From Conchocele bisecta (taxonomy: Eukaryota > Mollusca > Bivalvia > Lucinida > Thyasiridae), in contig CM055275.1 in NCBI GenBank assembly GCA_029237695.1, positions 3,598,160 through 3,662,159 of the forward strand: a stretch of 64,000 nt of DNA. Direction: 5' to 3'. The notes beneath the pieces were generated by a model. It worked only from the letters and a program-made list of their open reading frames with translations. It searched no databases and had not been told where the DNA came from. A program made the translations under genes and the position numbers. Below, one piece after another: positions 22,801 through 36,600 of the stretch; position 1 is the first letter of the stretch, and the number at the start of each line of letters is the position of its first letter.

Positions 22801-25800
22801 CAATGTAAAAGTGACAAAAATAATACCAACATCCAAATAAGATATATCGGGTGATTCATAAAAAAACGTTCCCAGATTTAAGTTCCTGTAACTCAGACAC
22901 CTTTTTATGAAAATATTTGATAGTTCAGGATGTCGCCTATAACTCTTATCAATTTGATCATGATGACTAATCATGGAACATTTCAAGTTGGAACTGGCAA
23001 TATCATTGATGCAAGACTCTAGCAGAATTTCTCTGCCGGCTAAGCTGTGGTCCCGGCATGATATCTGTCAGTTACAGTCAGTGCCAAAATGAAGCATTAC
23101 AAAAAGTATGCATTTACCACGACACATATAGGTTCTCCAAGAAGCTGATGGTTTCGGCCGGTGTTGCCTGGCATTGAAAGACGAATATTCGCTTTATCAA
23201 CACGGAGAAGCTTAACGTGAACAGTGATAGCTACATGTCGTTATTAGAGAAGGGTTTGTTACGTGCCTGTTAGCGTCTGTACCCGAATTATGATTATGTG
23301 TTCCAGCCGGATGGTGCACCATCACATACCAGCAGTGCAATACAATCTTATTTGTAGGATGCTACCCCAAAGTTCATCAAACAAGATGAGTGGCCACCAC
23401 AACGTCCGGACTGTAATCCAATGGACTACATTGGCTGAGATCAGAAACAGTATTTGTTCATGGAAGAAAGGTCTGAGTACTGTGGTAGAAGAGGATGGTG
23501 GGCCGACCGACCATTGTATGTAATTACATCATGCATACACGTTGGTATTATTAACAGCAATTTGAACTCTACCGATATTGTACATTTCTACCCAGCATAT
23601 TGCATAATTGGTCATTTGTAAAGTGTTTGGTGTATCGCGATAATATTTATACAAATTATCTACAATATCCTGATGAACTATCATGCAAACTGTCAATTAT
23701 TTAAGTTAAGTAGTGTAGGAGTTATAGAAAATTAAATTTGGGGACTTTTTTTTCGACTCACCCGATATATCACATAAACATATTTACAAACTGTGCAATA
23801 GTATAGGTATATGATGTCTAAACTTGACGAGTCGTTCAGGGCAAATGCTGATTGAAATTTCAATTCATGGATTTACACTTATGCTCAATAATTATGCTCA
23901 AGAAAACATTGTTAATGTGAAATTTACAGACTATCATAATTGTTCACTTACGGACATTTTAGTCGTATACAGTTTAGTGAAACGGCCTCCTGGTATTGCG
24001 CTCTCTATTATATGGCGCGAATTTTTCCCACATTTATTTACATATTTAATTCGATTTTTATTCGAGCGCTGGCGAAGAATTATACAATCAACATCCAAAT
24101 TTGAGTTTCTTCCAGCTTATATGTAAATGAGCTTATGTCGGTCGCAGCACATATTTTGCGGATGTCAAAAACACGGGTCTTACGCCATAAGAAATAGTTC
24201 CTACAGCTATATCGCCTTTTCATTAGTTATATTAATAAGTCCGGGTACGTCGTCATAGTACATGTATATGTTTTATCCCGTCAACACAGTGCGTATGTGC
24301 CGTGAAATACGGTACCGTGAAACATATTTGATATCCTGTCAGTACGACCTACTCACTGCGTATGAATATGTGCGGTTGCTGGGGTTATTTCTTTGCATTT
24401 TAAAGCCATTTGTATGTGTTGACGGGATAAATAGAATAGTAGGTTAGTGCCGTGAATGGGAAAAAATATCTGGCGCGGCACGGAAACGGGATGTGCTCGG
24501 CAGAGCCTCGCCCATCCCGTTTCCTGAGCGTTGCCAGATATTGTTTCCCATTCACGGCACTAACCTACTATTCTCTATGTATCTGTTCAGTAGTTTTCAT
24601 ATCAATAATCCAATTGTACATGCAACATTTCTTTTCGCCCATAGCGGGGTTTTACTATTTACTCAGTATAACAAATAGTATAAAACAAATTAGTGGTATC
24701 AATAAAGCAAATGACTGATATAAAACTACCGAATACATAGAGAACAGTAGGTTAGTGCCGTGAATGGGAACAAATATCTGGCAAGGCTCAGGAAACGGGA
24801 TGGGCGAGGCTCTACCGAGCACATCCCGTTTCCGTGCCGCGCCAGATATTTGTTCCCATTCACGGCACTAACCTATTATTCTATTTATCCCGTCAACACC
24901 TTCAAATGGTTGTAAAATGCAAAAATTGTATTGACTGAATATCAAAAATGTTTCACGGCACCGTTTTTCACGGCACATACGTACTGTGTTGACGGGATAA
25001 ATAGTAGGACTGCGTACATGAAATTAGTGATATCACAACAATTTAATTATTTATATAAGAAATACTGAACAAATAGCAAACCACATCCCAACTGGCGCTC
25101 TAATTTACCTTTTCGCTGGACGATAACGGGGTACGGCCTATCCACGGGCACTCGGACGGGGACCTTGATGCGCTGTATGACTGGGTATGGCTTTGGCACA
25201 TGTACTGGGTCTGAAATAATAATAATAATAATAATAATCCGTGTTTCCAGGAAAAAAACAACTTCGACGCCAGTTACAAATAAACATAATGTCTATGGCC
25301 AACGAATATGAACGAATTGACGGGAAAGTGAACTACAGTTCACCATAGTTAAACACGTGGTGCACTAACATGTGCAACGAAGTGCATAGAATTGAACATT
25401 ATCTTGCAAATTATCGCTGTGTCATGAGAGTGAAGTAGGCCCATATATCAGGTAAACTTGTATTGACTGTACAATATGTCTTAGAGTTGCCGAACAGTAA
25501 CACTGTTTACTCCGGTACTGGAATATATGGGCGTATAAGGGACACGCCATGTGGATTGTTACCTTCGGACATCTGCGTCATTTCATGAAATATGTTTTCA
25601 AAATTTACAATATTTTCTGTATATGGCATCAAATTTTGACACAATTTTCAGAGTACATATTCCGCATGTTCTCTGAAAATGTTGTCAACTTTTGACTTTA
25701 TTTTACTTTATTTATATAATAATTCCAGCACAAAAATATTTACACAATTCCCTAACATTTGATTGGCCCGTAGCAAGTCTCTGTCCAAAATTTATATCAC

Positions 25801-28800
25801 AGTAAACTCCCACGCCGAACTACTTTCTACAGGTGCGCTGTCGGTGCTGTCAATGTAAACAAATGGCTGCCGTCTGTCAAAAAAACACATTTTCTTGATG
25901 AATTTATTTCAAATGCTGGAATTATAAGGAATGAAAGGCCTTCGTCCAGTATTCACGCGACTTTTCCAAGTTTATACTCCGATATATTCCACAAAAAGGT
26001 CATTCATTCCTATATTATAAAGTTTTTAAACGTATTTAATGACATTAAGCAGATGTCCGAAGGTATAAAATTGCAAGGCGTGCCTCATATAGGAGTCACT
26101 TTTCCGCAACACAATAATTCCAGCACAAAATTATTTACACAATTCCCTAACATTTGATTGGCCCGTAGCTAGTCTCTGTCCAAAATTTATATCCCAGTAA
26201 ACTCCCACGCCGAACTACTTTTCGTAACCGTGAGGCGCAGTTAAAATAATTCTTAAGAAAACGGAAAATAAACACAACTTCTTGAATTTATTTCAAATGC
26301 TGGAATTATAAGGTATGAATGGCCTGTTTGTTGAATTTATCGGGTATATAAACATGGAAAAGTCGCGGGAATACTGGACGAAGGCCGGAAGGCCTCGTCC
26401 AGTATTCCCGCGACTTGTCCAAGTTTATACCCCGATAAATTCCACAAAAAGGCCATTCATTCCTATAATGTTTCTGAATTACATTTCTACAAGTAAATGT
26501 TGCTTCATTTTCAACTTACATGGTTGCTTCACTGGAACACGGACTGGGTAGGGAACCTTCCTTTCAACTGGATATGGTACTGAAATCAAGCATGAACAAA
26601 TGGACTTAGTGGTGTCATCATGCCTTACCGACTATATTATATAAATACTGTCCTTGTTGAGAGGAATATTGTGGATTATCTCCCCGAGGAAGCAATATAT
26701 CTCCCTCGGCGACATATTGTATATTGTATATTTACTTAAAGCAGCGAGTTGACATTGCAATCTATTTTCAGAAACGTTGATGTTCTGTAGCCGATTTCAT
26801 CAACATTGCAAGGTATACTTTTCTAGCAAAGCATACTTTGAGGGAGAAATTTTCAATTTAAGGATAAATTTATTAATTTGAATTATACTGAATGTATTAC
26901 ATTATCATCACAGCCAAATGGCTGTGATAATGTATTACATTATCATCACAGCCAAAATAATGTAATAAATTCAGTATAATAATTCTGCATACTTTTAATC
27001 GTCATATATGCAGTTTTTAGTTCCGTATGAAATAATGTATTTCGGGAAAAATAAATGATTACCCCCTCAAAGTATACTTTGCTAGATAAGTATACTTTGC
27101 AATGTTGGTGAAATAGGCTACTGGGCAAGATTAACGCATGTGATAGTACATACAGGCATGCTCAGACAATCAAACTGTTTGATTGCGAGTTGAGATTGTC
27201 AATAGATGTGCAGAAACGTTGATGATCTTGGCAAGATTAACGCAGTTACCTGGTCGATCAACGGGAACGTTCACGGGGTACGGAACTCCGAAAGGCACTT
27301 TCTTCTCTACTTTTACCGGGTCTGGAACATATTATAATACACGTTTTAAAACAATTACAATCTTTATAATTAGCTAAATGGAAGTATATTCATTCATTTG
27401 TCTTCATAAATCTGTTTACTTGAACTGGCACTGTAACACCATTATAATGTATATTTGGAAATAATTATATTAGATGCCATTTGTCCTTATTGACCTATAT
27501 GTACGCTTGATCTACCAGTGGTACAGTCATGTATTTCTGACTATATTTCGATATATGTATAGTACATGTAACAGTAATTGACTCTCAACTCGCCGAGACG
27601 GTTCAAATGAGTGGTCACAACATATACTTTGGTTGAGAAATAAGGAAAATAGATAGAGAATAATAATAGCTATCGTGTTTGCGTTCCCATACTTTGTTAC
27701 TGTGCCAGATGACTAGGGTCTAAATTTAGTTGTACTTTTGTTCAGAAATAAGGAAAATAGATAGAGAATAGTAGGTTAGTGCCGTGAATGGGAAAACATA
27801 TCTGGCAAGGCTCAGGAATTTCTTTATTTCTCATCAGAAGTATATGTTGTGACCACTCATTTGAACCGTCTCGCCGAGACGGTTCAAATGAGTGGTCACA
27901 ACATATACTTTGGTTAAGAAATAAGGAAAATAGATAGAGAATAGTAGGTTAGTGCCGTGAATGGGAAAACCCCCGAGAACTACCTACATGGAATACAGTA
28001 CGTAATAGTTATAGTTCATATATTGAATGCTTAATAAATTAATTTCGTAGCGAGCGCTAGCGAGCGAGAAATTAGTTTATTAAAAATTAAGTATGTGAAC
28101 TATAACTAATTTATTGTTTGCCCCGCCCCATCGCGGACACCTGTCTATTAGAATTGACCTCTGCATATAAACGTATTTCCAACAACGTTACTATTACGTG
28201 ATTGGCGGTGTGACACTGAATCGATCGTACGCATGGTGCGCGTCACATGAAATTAAGTCAACAAGGCGGTGCCTGTTGTTTTAAATATAACTAAATATTA
28301 CATCATTTAATTATTAATTTAATACACAATGGCGGAAGTGTCGCAATATGCGACTAATTGAGACGAAATGCTCTGCTTTCATTGGTCAATAAACTAGGGC
28401 AAACAATAAGTTCCATAATTGCTTACATGGCCTGGGAACTGGTACTCGGACTGGCACCTTCACCTTTACCGGGTAGGGGCGGTTGACGACTACAGGGTCT
28501 GCAAAGGAATAATTACAGGTTATTTGATTTGTATGTGGATATATGCACGAGTTCCGCAACGTGCAATATCGTTGCGTGACAGAACGAGTGGATATATCCA
28601 CATACAAATCAACTAACCTTTTTATTATATACACACATCGCTCATAATGTATATGCGACTAAAAACAAACACAAACTGTAACCAAAATAAATAAATTATA
28701 TATATTTTTTTTTTTTACTAAATGGTTTATTTTCAATTTTTAAATACATCATGTATCATGTACATATTGCATAACAAAATATAGTTGAAATCACATGACA

Positions 28801-31800
28801 TGTTACTAGAAAAGAGCATACATAATATATTTAGAAAGTGAGCTTATTTAAGAAGAGTTTTTTAAGAAGAGAGTTATAGGAAAGAGAGAAAAAAGATAAA
28901 GAGGTCTTCCTTCTGTTCTCGTAATTCGTAATACATGTGATGTATAACGTTTATGTCAATAATAAAATATAGTTGACATATAGAGTTAATAAGCATGCAA
29001 TTAACTTTGCTACGCTTGGTACATATTGCAAACCTTATCGCTAAACAATTTAATTTCATTATCATACTTGCAAAGTATTTCTTCATTAAATGTAAATATG
29101 AAAAACAAGAATTGTCATTTAACTTGTTCATGAAATATTTGAAAAGACGAATCAATATTGAAAAAGAAATAGCCACAATGAAAGACAAGCTAGATCTGCA
29201 TATAATAAAATGGGGTAATTTCAACTTTTAACACCCACAAAAGAAATATTAATAAAATAAATTATATTTTAGAAGGAACTAGTTTACCAAGTGAAACGTG
29301 ATTCCGGTACTGACCAATATGAAATCACTAGACGTCAATATCGAAACAATATTGACGTCTTGGGTTCCATTGTGTTTCAATGGGAAACGAAAGTATTGTT
29401 ATCCCGTCAACACAGTGCATATGTGCCGTGAAACACGGTGCCCTGAAACATTTGTTGATATCCTGTCAATACGACATAATCACTGCGTATGCATATGTGC
29501 GGTTGTCATACTTCGATTCTCCGATTTTGAGGATGCGGCTGGGGTTATTTTAATGCATTTTAAAGCTATTTGTCGGTGTTGACGGGATAAATAGAATAGT
29601 AGGTCAGTGCCGTGAATGGGGCAAATTCCCGGCACTAACCTACTATCCTCTATGTCTCCTGCCACAATGTAACTATAATTTACATTTACGACTAATTACC
29701 GAGTCGAGTATTTGAGACCAAGCTAGACAGACAGAAGCTAGACTGATCCGAGGCAGCATTCATCACGTACGGCACATCGTGTCAAGGGGTCCATTTCACT
29801 AACCGTCATACTATGAAAACGTTGTCTCATTAACGTTATAGTTACCAAATATACATATTATTGTAGAACATCCATGAAAGTTTTGCCGTGCTCCGCTGCC
29901 AGATCAAATGTCATTGTAAGTTTCAATTTTGCACTTATGAACTACTTAGTCGTACGAAGTTTAGTGAAACGGACCCCAACTTCATAGAAACCTTAGTACA
30001 TACTAGTATAACAGAAGACCGTTGTACTTACATGGCCTGGGGACATTGACTTTCACTGGGTATGGCTGGGGCACAGGTACTGAAATATATTTAGGATCTT
30101 ACATGAGTGATGATTTAATATGTTATCACATCTTTGACACATTTCCGGGTGTTGTTTATGTGCTCGTGTGCAAGGTATGTGCATCAGGATGTGATAAATA
30201 AGTTAGATTTCGTTTGTCCGCATGTACATGTACGCTAAAGCTCGCGAATTATCTCCTTGTACATGCGGACGAACCGTGATTTAACTGATACATATTTATT
30301 AAACGAGTTTACTGATTTCATCAGAAACTGGGCTATGATATCAATTTTATTAGGAAGGCTATGAGACGCGCAGGAATTCCGAGATTGATAAACTTGTTAT
30401 ATATAACAAACAACAACACTAGCTGGGTATTCGATGTATCAGGTAACACTAGGCGATGGTAATAACTCGGAACGGTTGTACGTTGAGTCATAGTTCTGTA
30501 ACATCATCTGACACCTTGAAAAGATCAGAGACTAACATCTCAAACAAAAAAAATATTTTAAAGAATCCACCCTCCCACGTCATATTGCGCAGACCCCGTA
30601 TCTGAGAAACAAAGTACTGTTCATGGCCTAATGAAGTACTGATTGAGACCCAGGCCTACGTACATGTATATTTCATCAACATTGCAAAGCATACTTTTCT
30701 AGCAAAGTATACTTTGAGGGAGTAATCATTTATTTTTCATGAAATGCATTATTTCATATAGAACTAACAAATGCATATATTTGATGATTAAAAATATGTA
30801 TAATTATTATACTGACTTTATTACATTATCACAGCCAAATTGGCTGTGATAATGTAATAAATTCAGTATAATAAAAATTAATAAATTTATCCTGAAATTG
30901 AAAATTTCTCCCTCAAAGTTGGTGAAATCGGCTACAGGTTAATGCAAGATACGACACTGTGTTATCAGTCAGTGTGTATTCGATCAATGCATATCGGGTT
31001 CCCTGATCAAATAACAAACTTCTTCTATCTGAATTATACCTTTCCTTTCAACTGGGTAAGGCTTGGGAACATGGACTGGGTAAGGCACCTTCTTTTCACG
31101 GATGACTGGGTCTGGAAGGACAGAGAATTATACAAATAAACATGTCAACACACAAAATGGTTATTTCATCTGATGGCGTGGATTAGAGCGAACCTTTATA
31201 GATGTTCCTTGTGGCATTTTCATGTATAACATATTCAAATAAAATACGGCTGTTATGTGGCTGTGTCTGGAGAAATGAGGCGTATGTGATTTGTGACCAG
31301 TGTATGCACGAAAACACATCTTGTTATTTCATTAGAATTGTCTCCTTGGAGACAATTCTAATGAAATACCAAGATGTGTTTTCATACTGATCACATAGCA
31401 CACGACTGTAGCCTGATAACGATCTGTATTGCGTGTTAGAAACATGACGGGTGTTTCATTGGTGTATGGCGAATGGTGCAGAGATGCTGATCCGACTGAC
31501 TGTGCGAATGCACAGACTGATCTGGATATACACTGGTCGCGAAACCGATAATACCCATTTCTCCAATAACGGCCATATTTCCGCTGGTTGTTTCTCTTAG
31601 AGTAGAGTGGAACTGAATTGGGTTTTCACTATAGGATTGAATGGCCTTATTGTGGAATTTATCGGGGTATAAACTGGGAAAAGTCGCGGGAATACTGGAC
31701 GAAGACCGGAAGGCCTCGTCCAGTATTCCCGCGACTTTTCCAAGTTTATATCCCCGATAAATTCAACAAAAAGGCCATTCATTCCTTATAATTCCAGCAT

Positions 31801-33615
31801 TTGAAATACATTCATCAAGAAAATGTGTTTATTGTCCGTTTCCTTAAGAATTATTTTAACTGCGCCTCACGGTTACGGAAAGTAGTTCGGCGTGGGAGTT
31901 TACTGGGATATCAATTTTGGACTGAGACTTGCTACGGACCAATCATAATGTTAGTGAATTGTGTAAATATTTGTGTGCTGGAATTATATATACGTGATGC
32001 ACATTGTACTTACATGGTCTTGGTACTGGTACTGGCACTGAAAGTATAAAAGATAAATAAGTACATATAGAGAATATTATTTTTTTATTTTATTTTTAAA
32101 TCGATGGTTGCAAAATTAATTTGTTTAATTTATTACATATATAATGGGAACCTCTTTCTTAAAAATGGGAAAACATATATGGCAAGGCTTAACTTAGCTT
32201 AGCTTAGTGAAACATTTTTGAGATCCTGTCAATACGACCTAATCACTGCGTATGAATATGTGCGGTGGCTGGGGTTATGTTTTGCATTTTAAAGCCATTT
32301 TATGTATTGACGGGATAAATAGAATAGTAGGTCAGTGCCGTGAATGGGAAAAATATCTGGCGCGGCACGGAAACGGGATGTGCTCGGCTGAGCCGAGCCC
32401 ATCCCGTTTCCTAAGCCTTGCCAGATATTTGTTCCCATTCACGGCACTAACCTACTAATCTCTAGTTAGTGCATATTATGGTTTAAGTTTTTGCACTTCG
32501 TAGCTCACGTCAGTCCACCCCCGCCGTATGCCTGAGAAAGTACTCACCCCTCACTGGTACCCGGACGGCGTATGGCTTGGGAACATGTACTGGGTAGGGC
32601 CTGTCCACAGGAACTGTAACGGAACGGTACTTGTTTAACACTTTCATCATGACAGACAGTACCTCCATTCTATTTTATTTTCGGAGGCCGGAAGCATTGA
32701 ACTTCCAACAGCTTTTTCTAATGAATACTGAAAAGCAGTTGAGAAACCCAGCCATATTTATAAACACATTCGTTATCATTATAATATTGAATGAATAATC
32801 ATGTTAATTATACCCATCGTATACTCGGCGTGAATAATCCCATGATAGCGTATCATATTGTAATATTTGCAAACACTGTAGATCCAGATGAGCCGGCTCT
32901 TCAGGATCTGCAGCGTTTGTCAGCATCTTTTTAGAAGGCCAAACGCTATCGGCCAGGGAGATAACTACGTAACGAATCACGGTAATTGAACATTGTAGGT
33001 TATTTGAACACGGCACATACATTTTAAGTTGTAAACATAAAGGTAATTGAAATGTAAATAACACTTAACAAAACTATTTAATTAAATATATTGGTAGAGT
33101 TAGTAGAACGGTTGTCAAAGTGTTGTGTTCTGAATGGTTGACAGCTGCAGCAGCTGTAACAGCTTATTATTTCCTTGCTAACTATATACAGTGCAACCTC
33201 TCTACAACAGCCACCCATGGGAAGACGCAAAATTGGCTGTTGTAGAGAGGTGGCTGTTGTAGGGAGGTTAATGCTAAATTAAATATTGTCGTCCGCTGTT
33301 TATTTAGTTTCTTCGATAATTACCATAAAAACATGCTTTGGCAACATTTTAGAATCCTTTCCAATGGAAATGATTCTAAAATGCTGTCAAAACACGTTTT
33401 TATTGAGAAAGAAGGCAAAAGCAACAGCAGACGACAAGTTTCGTACTCAGCAGTCTAAGAGTTAGATACAGAGGAAATCATCAATTTGGGATATAAAATA
33501 GCGGCTGTTACAGAGAGGGTGTTGTTGTAGAGAGGTGGCCGTTCGGGGAGGTTCGACTGTACTTGTATTGTGAAAGAAACCAAACGTATTACGTAATATA
33601 TGTCTATCATATAAT

Positions 33616-33684
<69 letters not shown>

Positions 33685-36600
33685 CGTCTTTATTGATAAT
33701 TGAAGCTCAGTTGTCCTAGCCAATCTTCCCTGAGATCATCTATCAATCTACAAGTACATGTATATATAACAAATAATAATGATACAAGTACATGTAAACA
33801 CGAGTCACAATGTAACAATCGCATGACTATGATTTTCTTATATATATGATGAAACCGTACATGAGTATTAAATTAAGAGCTAATCATGTTGAGTACTTGT
33901 ATGAACATGCACTATGTATTTGCTCTTAACATTTGCAGTTTTAACATACACTGGTAGATCATTCCATATTTTGGCTCCAGAATAGACGAAGGTTGACCTG
34001 TATAGTTCAATATTAGGTTTTGGTAGATATATATTATTTGCTGTTGTTTGTTTAAACGCATTGTTTAGATAATTTGGGCATAATGTATTCATACATTAAC
34101 TATTGTATAATCTACAGATCTACATTAACTGTTTATGGAAACAAAATGGATTTTGTTTCCATAAACAGTTAATGTAGATTATACAATAGTTAATGTAAAC
34201 AAAATGGATTTTGTTTCCATAAACAGTCAATGTAGATTGTACAATAGTTAATGTATCACAGACTGGTGTTATAAATACGCGCGTATGTTATCGAATTTGG
34301 AGTTACTGCCCTTAGAACTACTTTCGGCTTTATGATTTGCGGAAGTTGACGGTTTGGCGTCACGGTTCTTAGGTTTGAAAACACTAAATGGTGCAAAAAT
34401 ATTCCGGTATGAAAATAATCTTGATGTTTTGAGGTCACGGACACAGTTTGCTTACAAATCCTGGCCCATTACATGACGAGGTTGATGTTTCCTTTCTTAG
34501 CAGTAATATTTTATTCATGCAAGTCCAGTGCAGACAGGCTGTATATTTCGTATATATGATGTGGGACCTACTTTTACATGACATACCATGTCATGTAAAA
34601 GTAGGCCCCACAGCATCCATACGAATAGTGAAAGTATCAGAGATTGGTCGGATTGGATGCGAGTCAGTTAAATTGTATAGTAAAACTATTTAGTGTGTTC
34701 TAACCTACTTAGTTTAAACTGTCGTACATGTAAATTATATAACTGTGAATGTCTTACCTTGGACCTTTACCTTGACTGGGTATGGTTTGGGTACTGGTAC
34801 GGGCACACGCTTCAGCTGAACCACGGGGTACGGTATATGGACGGGCACTGGAGAAGACAATGACGAGTATTAGGCTACGCATGTGACCACAGGTTCTTGT
34901 AGAACGTTTCATATTTCCGTGTTTTATGTGTTATTTCGGTGTATCTGGTGGTTTGGGTGCATTGTTACCAATAGACAAATACAATTTACACAGGGCCATG
35001 ATGAAAACACCTTTCTATTTTTTATAATATGTGTTTCAAACCAATCCTTTAAAGGTACATGCACACACAGTTCTTTATATCAGATACATCATCTGAGACA
35101 TTGCCTGGCAAAATAAACATTAATTCACCATTTCCCCACGTATTGATTGGCATTATTATACACTTTATATCAGACGTAAATTTCCACACTGATATCAAGG
35201 GCGATAACCGTGTTTCCTTAAAATGTTAACTATTTATTCTCTGTATTTATGTTTTATGTACATGATGTACTTTATAACCTGTCGAAAATACTATTTTTGT
35301 CGGTGACGCATTTAATTTGTATAAATAATTAAAAAAATATCATGCCTCATTTGCGTATGAAAATAGCCTGATACCACCGCGCGTCACTATCAGGAAAATA
35401 AATATTACTAAATGATTATATCTGTATAGCGGGCATTCCCTTAAAGAACATTTTGTTCCTACTGAGTGGACATGTACCTTTAAGAAGTTTCTCAGCTGGG
35501 TAGCGTATGCTCAGCTAACACACACATGTACATATGCGGGTACATAGGACGACATAAAAGTACAATCGTAGAAATCTTACCCCGTTTAATAACCTGGTAT
35601 GGCTTCGGGACCGGCACTGGAATATAATAATTATTAAATTGTACATATGTGTATGTTACGTATAACATAATTATAATGTCAATATAATACAATAGTTACA
35701 TTCTTACTTGCTCACTTAGCGTACAATTAATACATCGCTATTACACTATAGGAAACTTGGAAAAGTCGCGGGAATACTGGACGAGGCCTTCCGGCCTTCG
35801 TCCAGTATTCCCGCGACTTTTCCAAGTTTATACCCCGATAAATTCCACAAAAAGGCCATTTATTCATTATAATTCCAGCATTTGAAATAAATTAATTAAG
35901 AAAATGTGTTTATTTTGACAGACGGCAGCCATTTGTTTACATTGACAGCACTTACAGCGCACCTGTAGAAAGTAGTTCGGCGTGGGAGTTTACTGGGATA
36001 TAAATTTTGGACAGAGACTTGCTACGGGCCAATCAAATGCTAGGGAATTTGGTAAATATTTTTGTGCTGGAATTATTGTTAGATAACGGTCCGAAAGAAA
36101 TACATGCACTAGACAACATGCAATGTTTACGCATTACAAACGCAAAACTTTGGCGGGAGTACTTTTTTTTTTCGGAGAAAATCGTCGGAAATTAGACACA
36201 TACTGTCGATTTCAAAATGTTGTTTCTATATATTTGCCCGTACCCTCGCTCACACTGACGGAACGAAGTATACTATAGCGATAACGGTAAGAGTAGTCTT
36301 TCTTTGACAACTCATAGTTAACTAAAATACATAGGGAGAAGCCAATACAAATGTGTTCTAATAGTGTCACCATGGTTACTGACACTTGTATATGTATGTG
36401 GCGGTGGTCCTTCTAACTTAATTATATCACAATTAACACCTTAAAAAACTACAACAAATACATATATTTAAAGTTTTGTTTATATTCTTCATTCATAATT
36501 ATTTAGTGCGTAACTTAGATGATATGTTTGCGCATGCGCACATACCTGGGTATGGTCTGTTAACAATGACATTCCTGATTATGTGCACGGGAACATGTTT

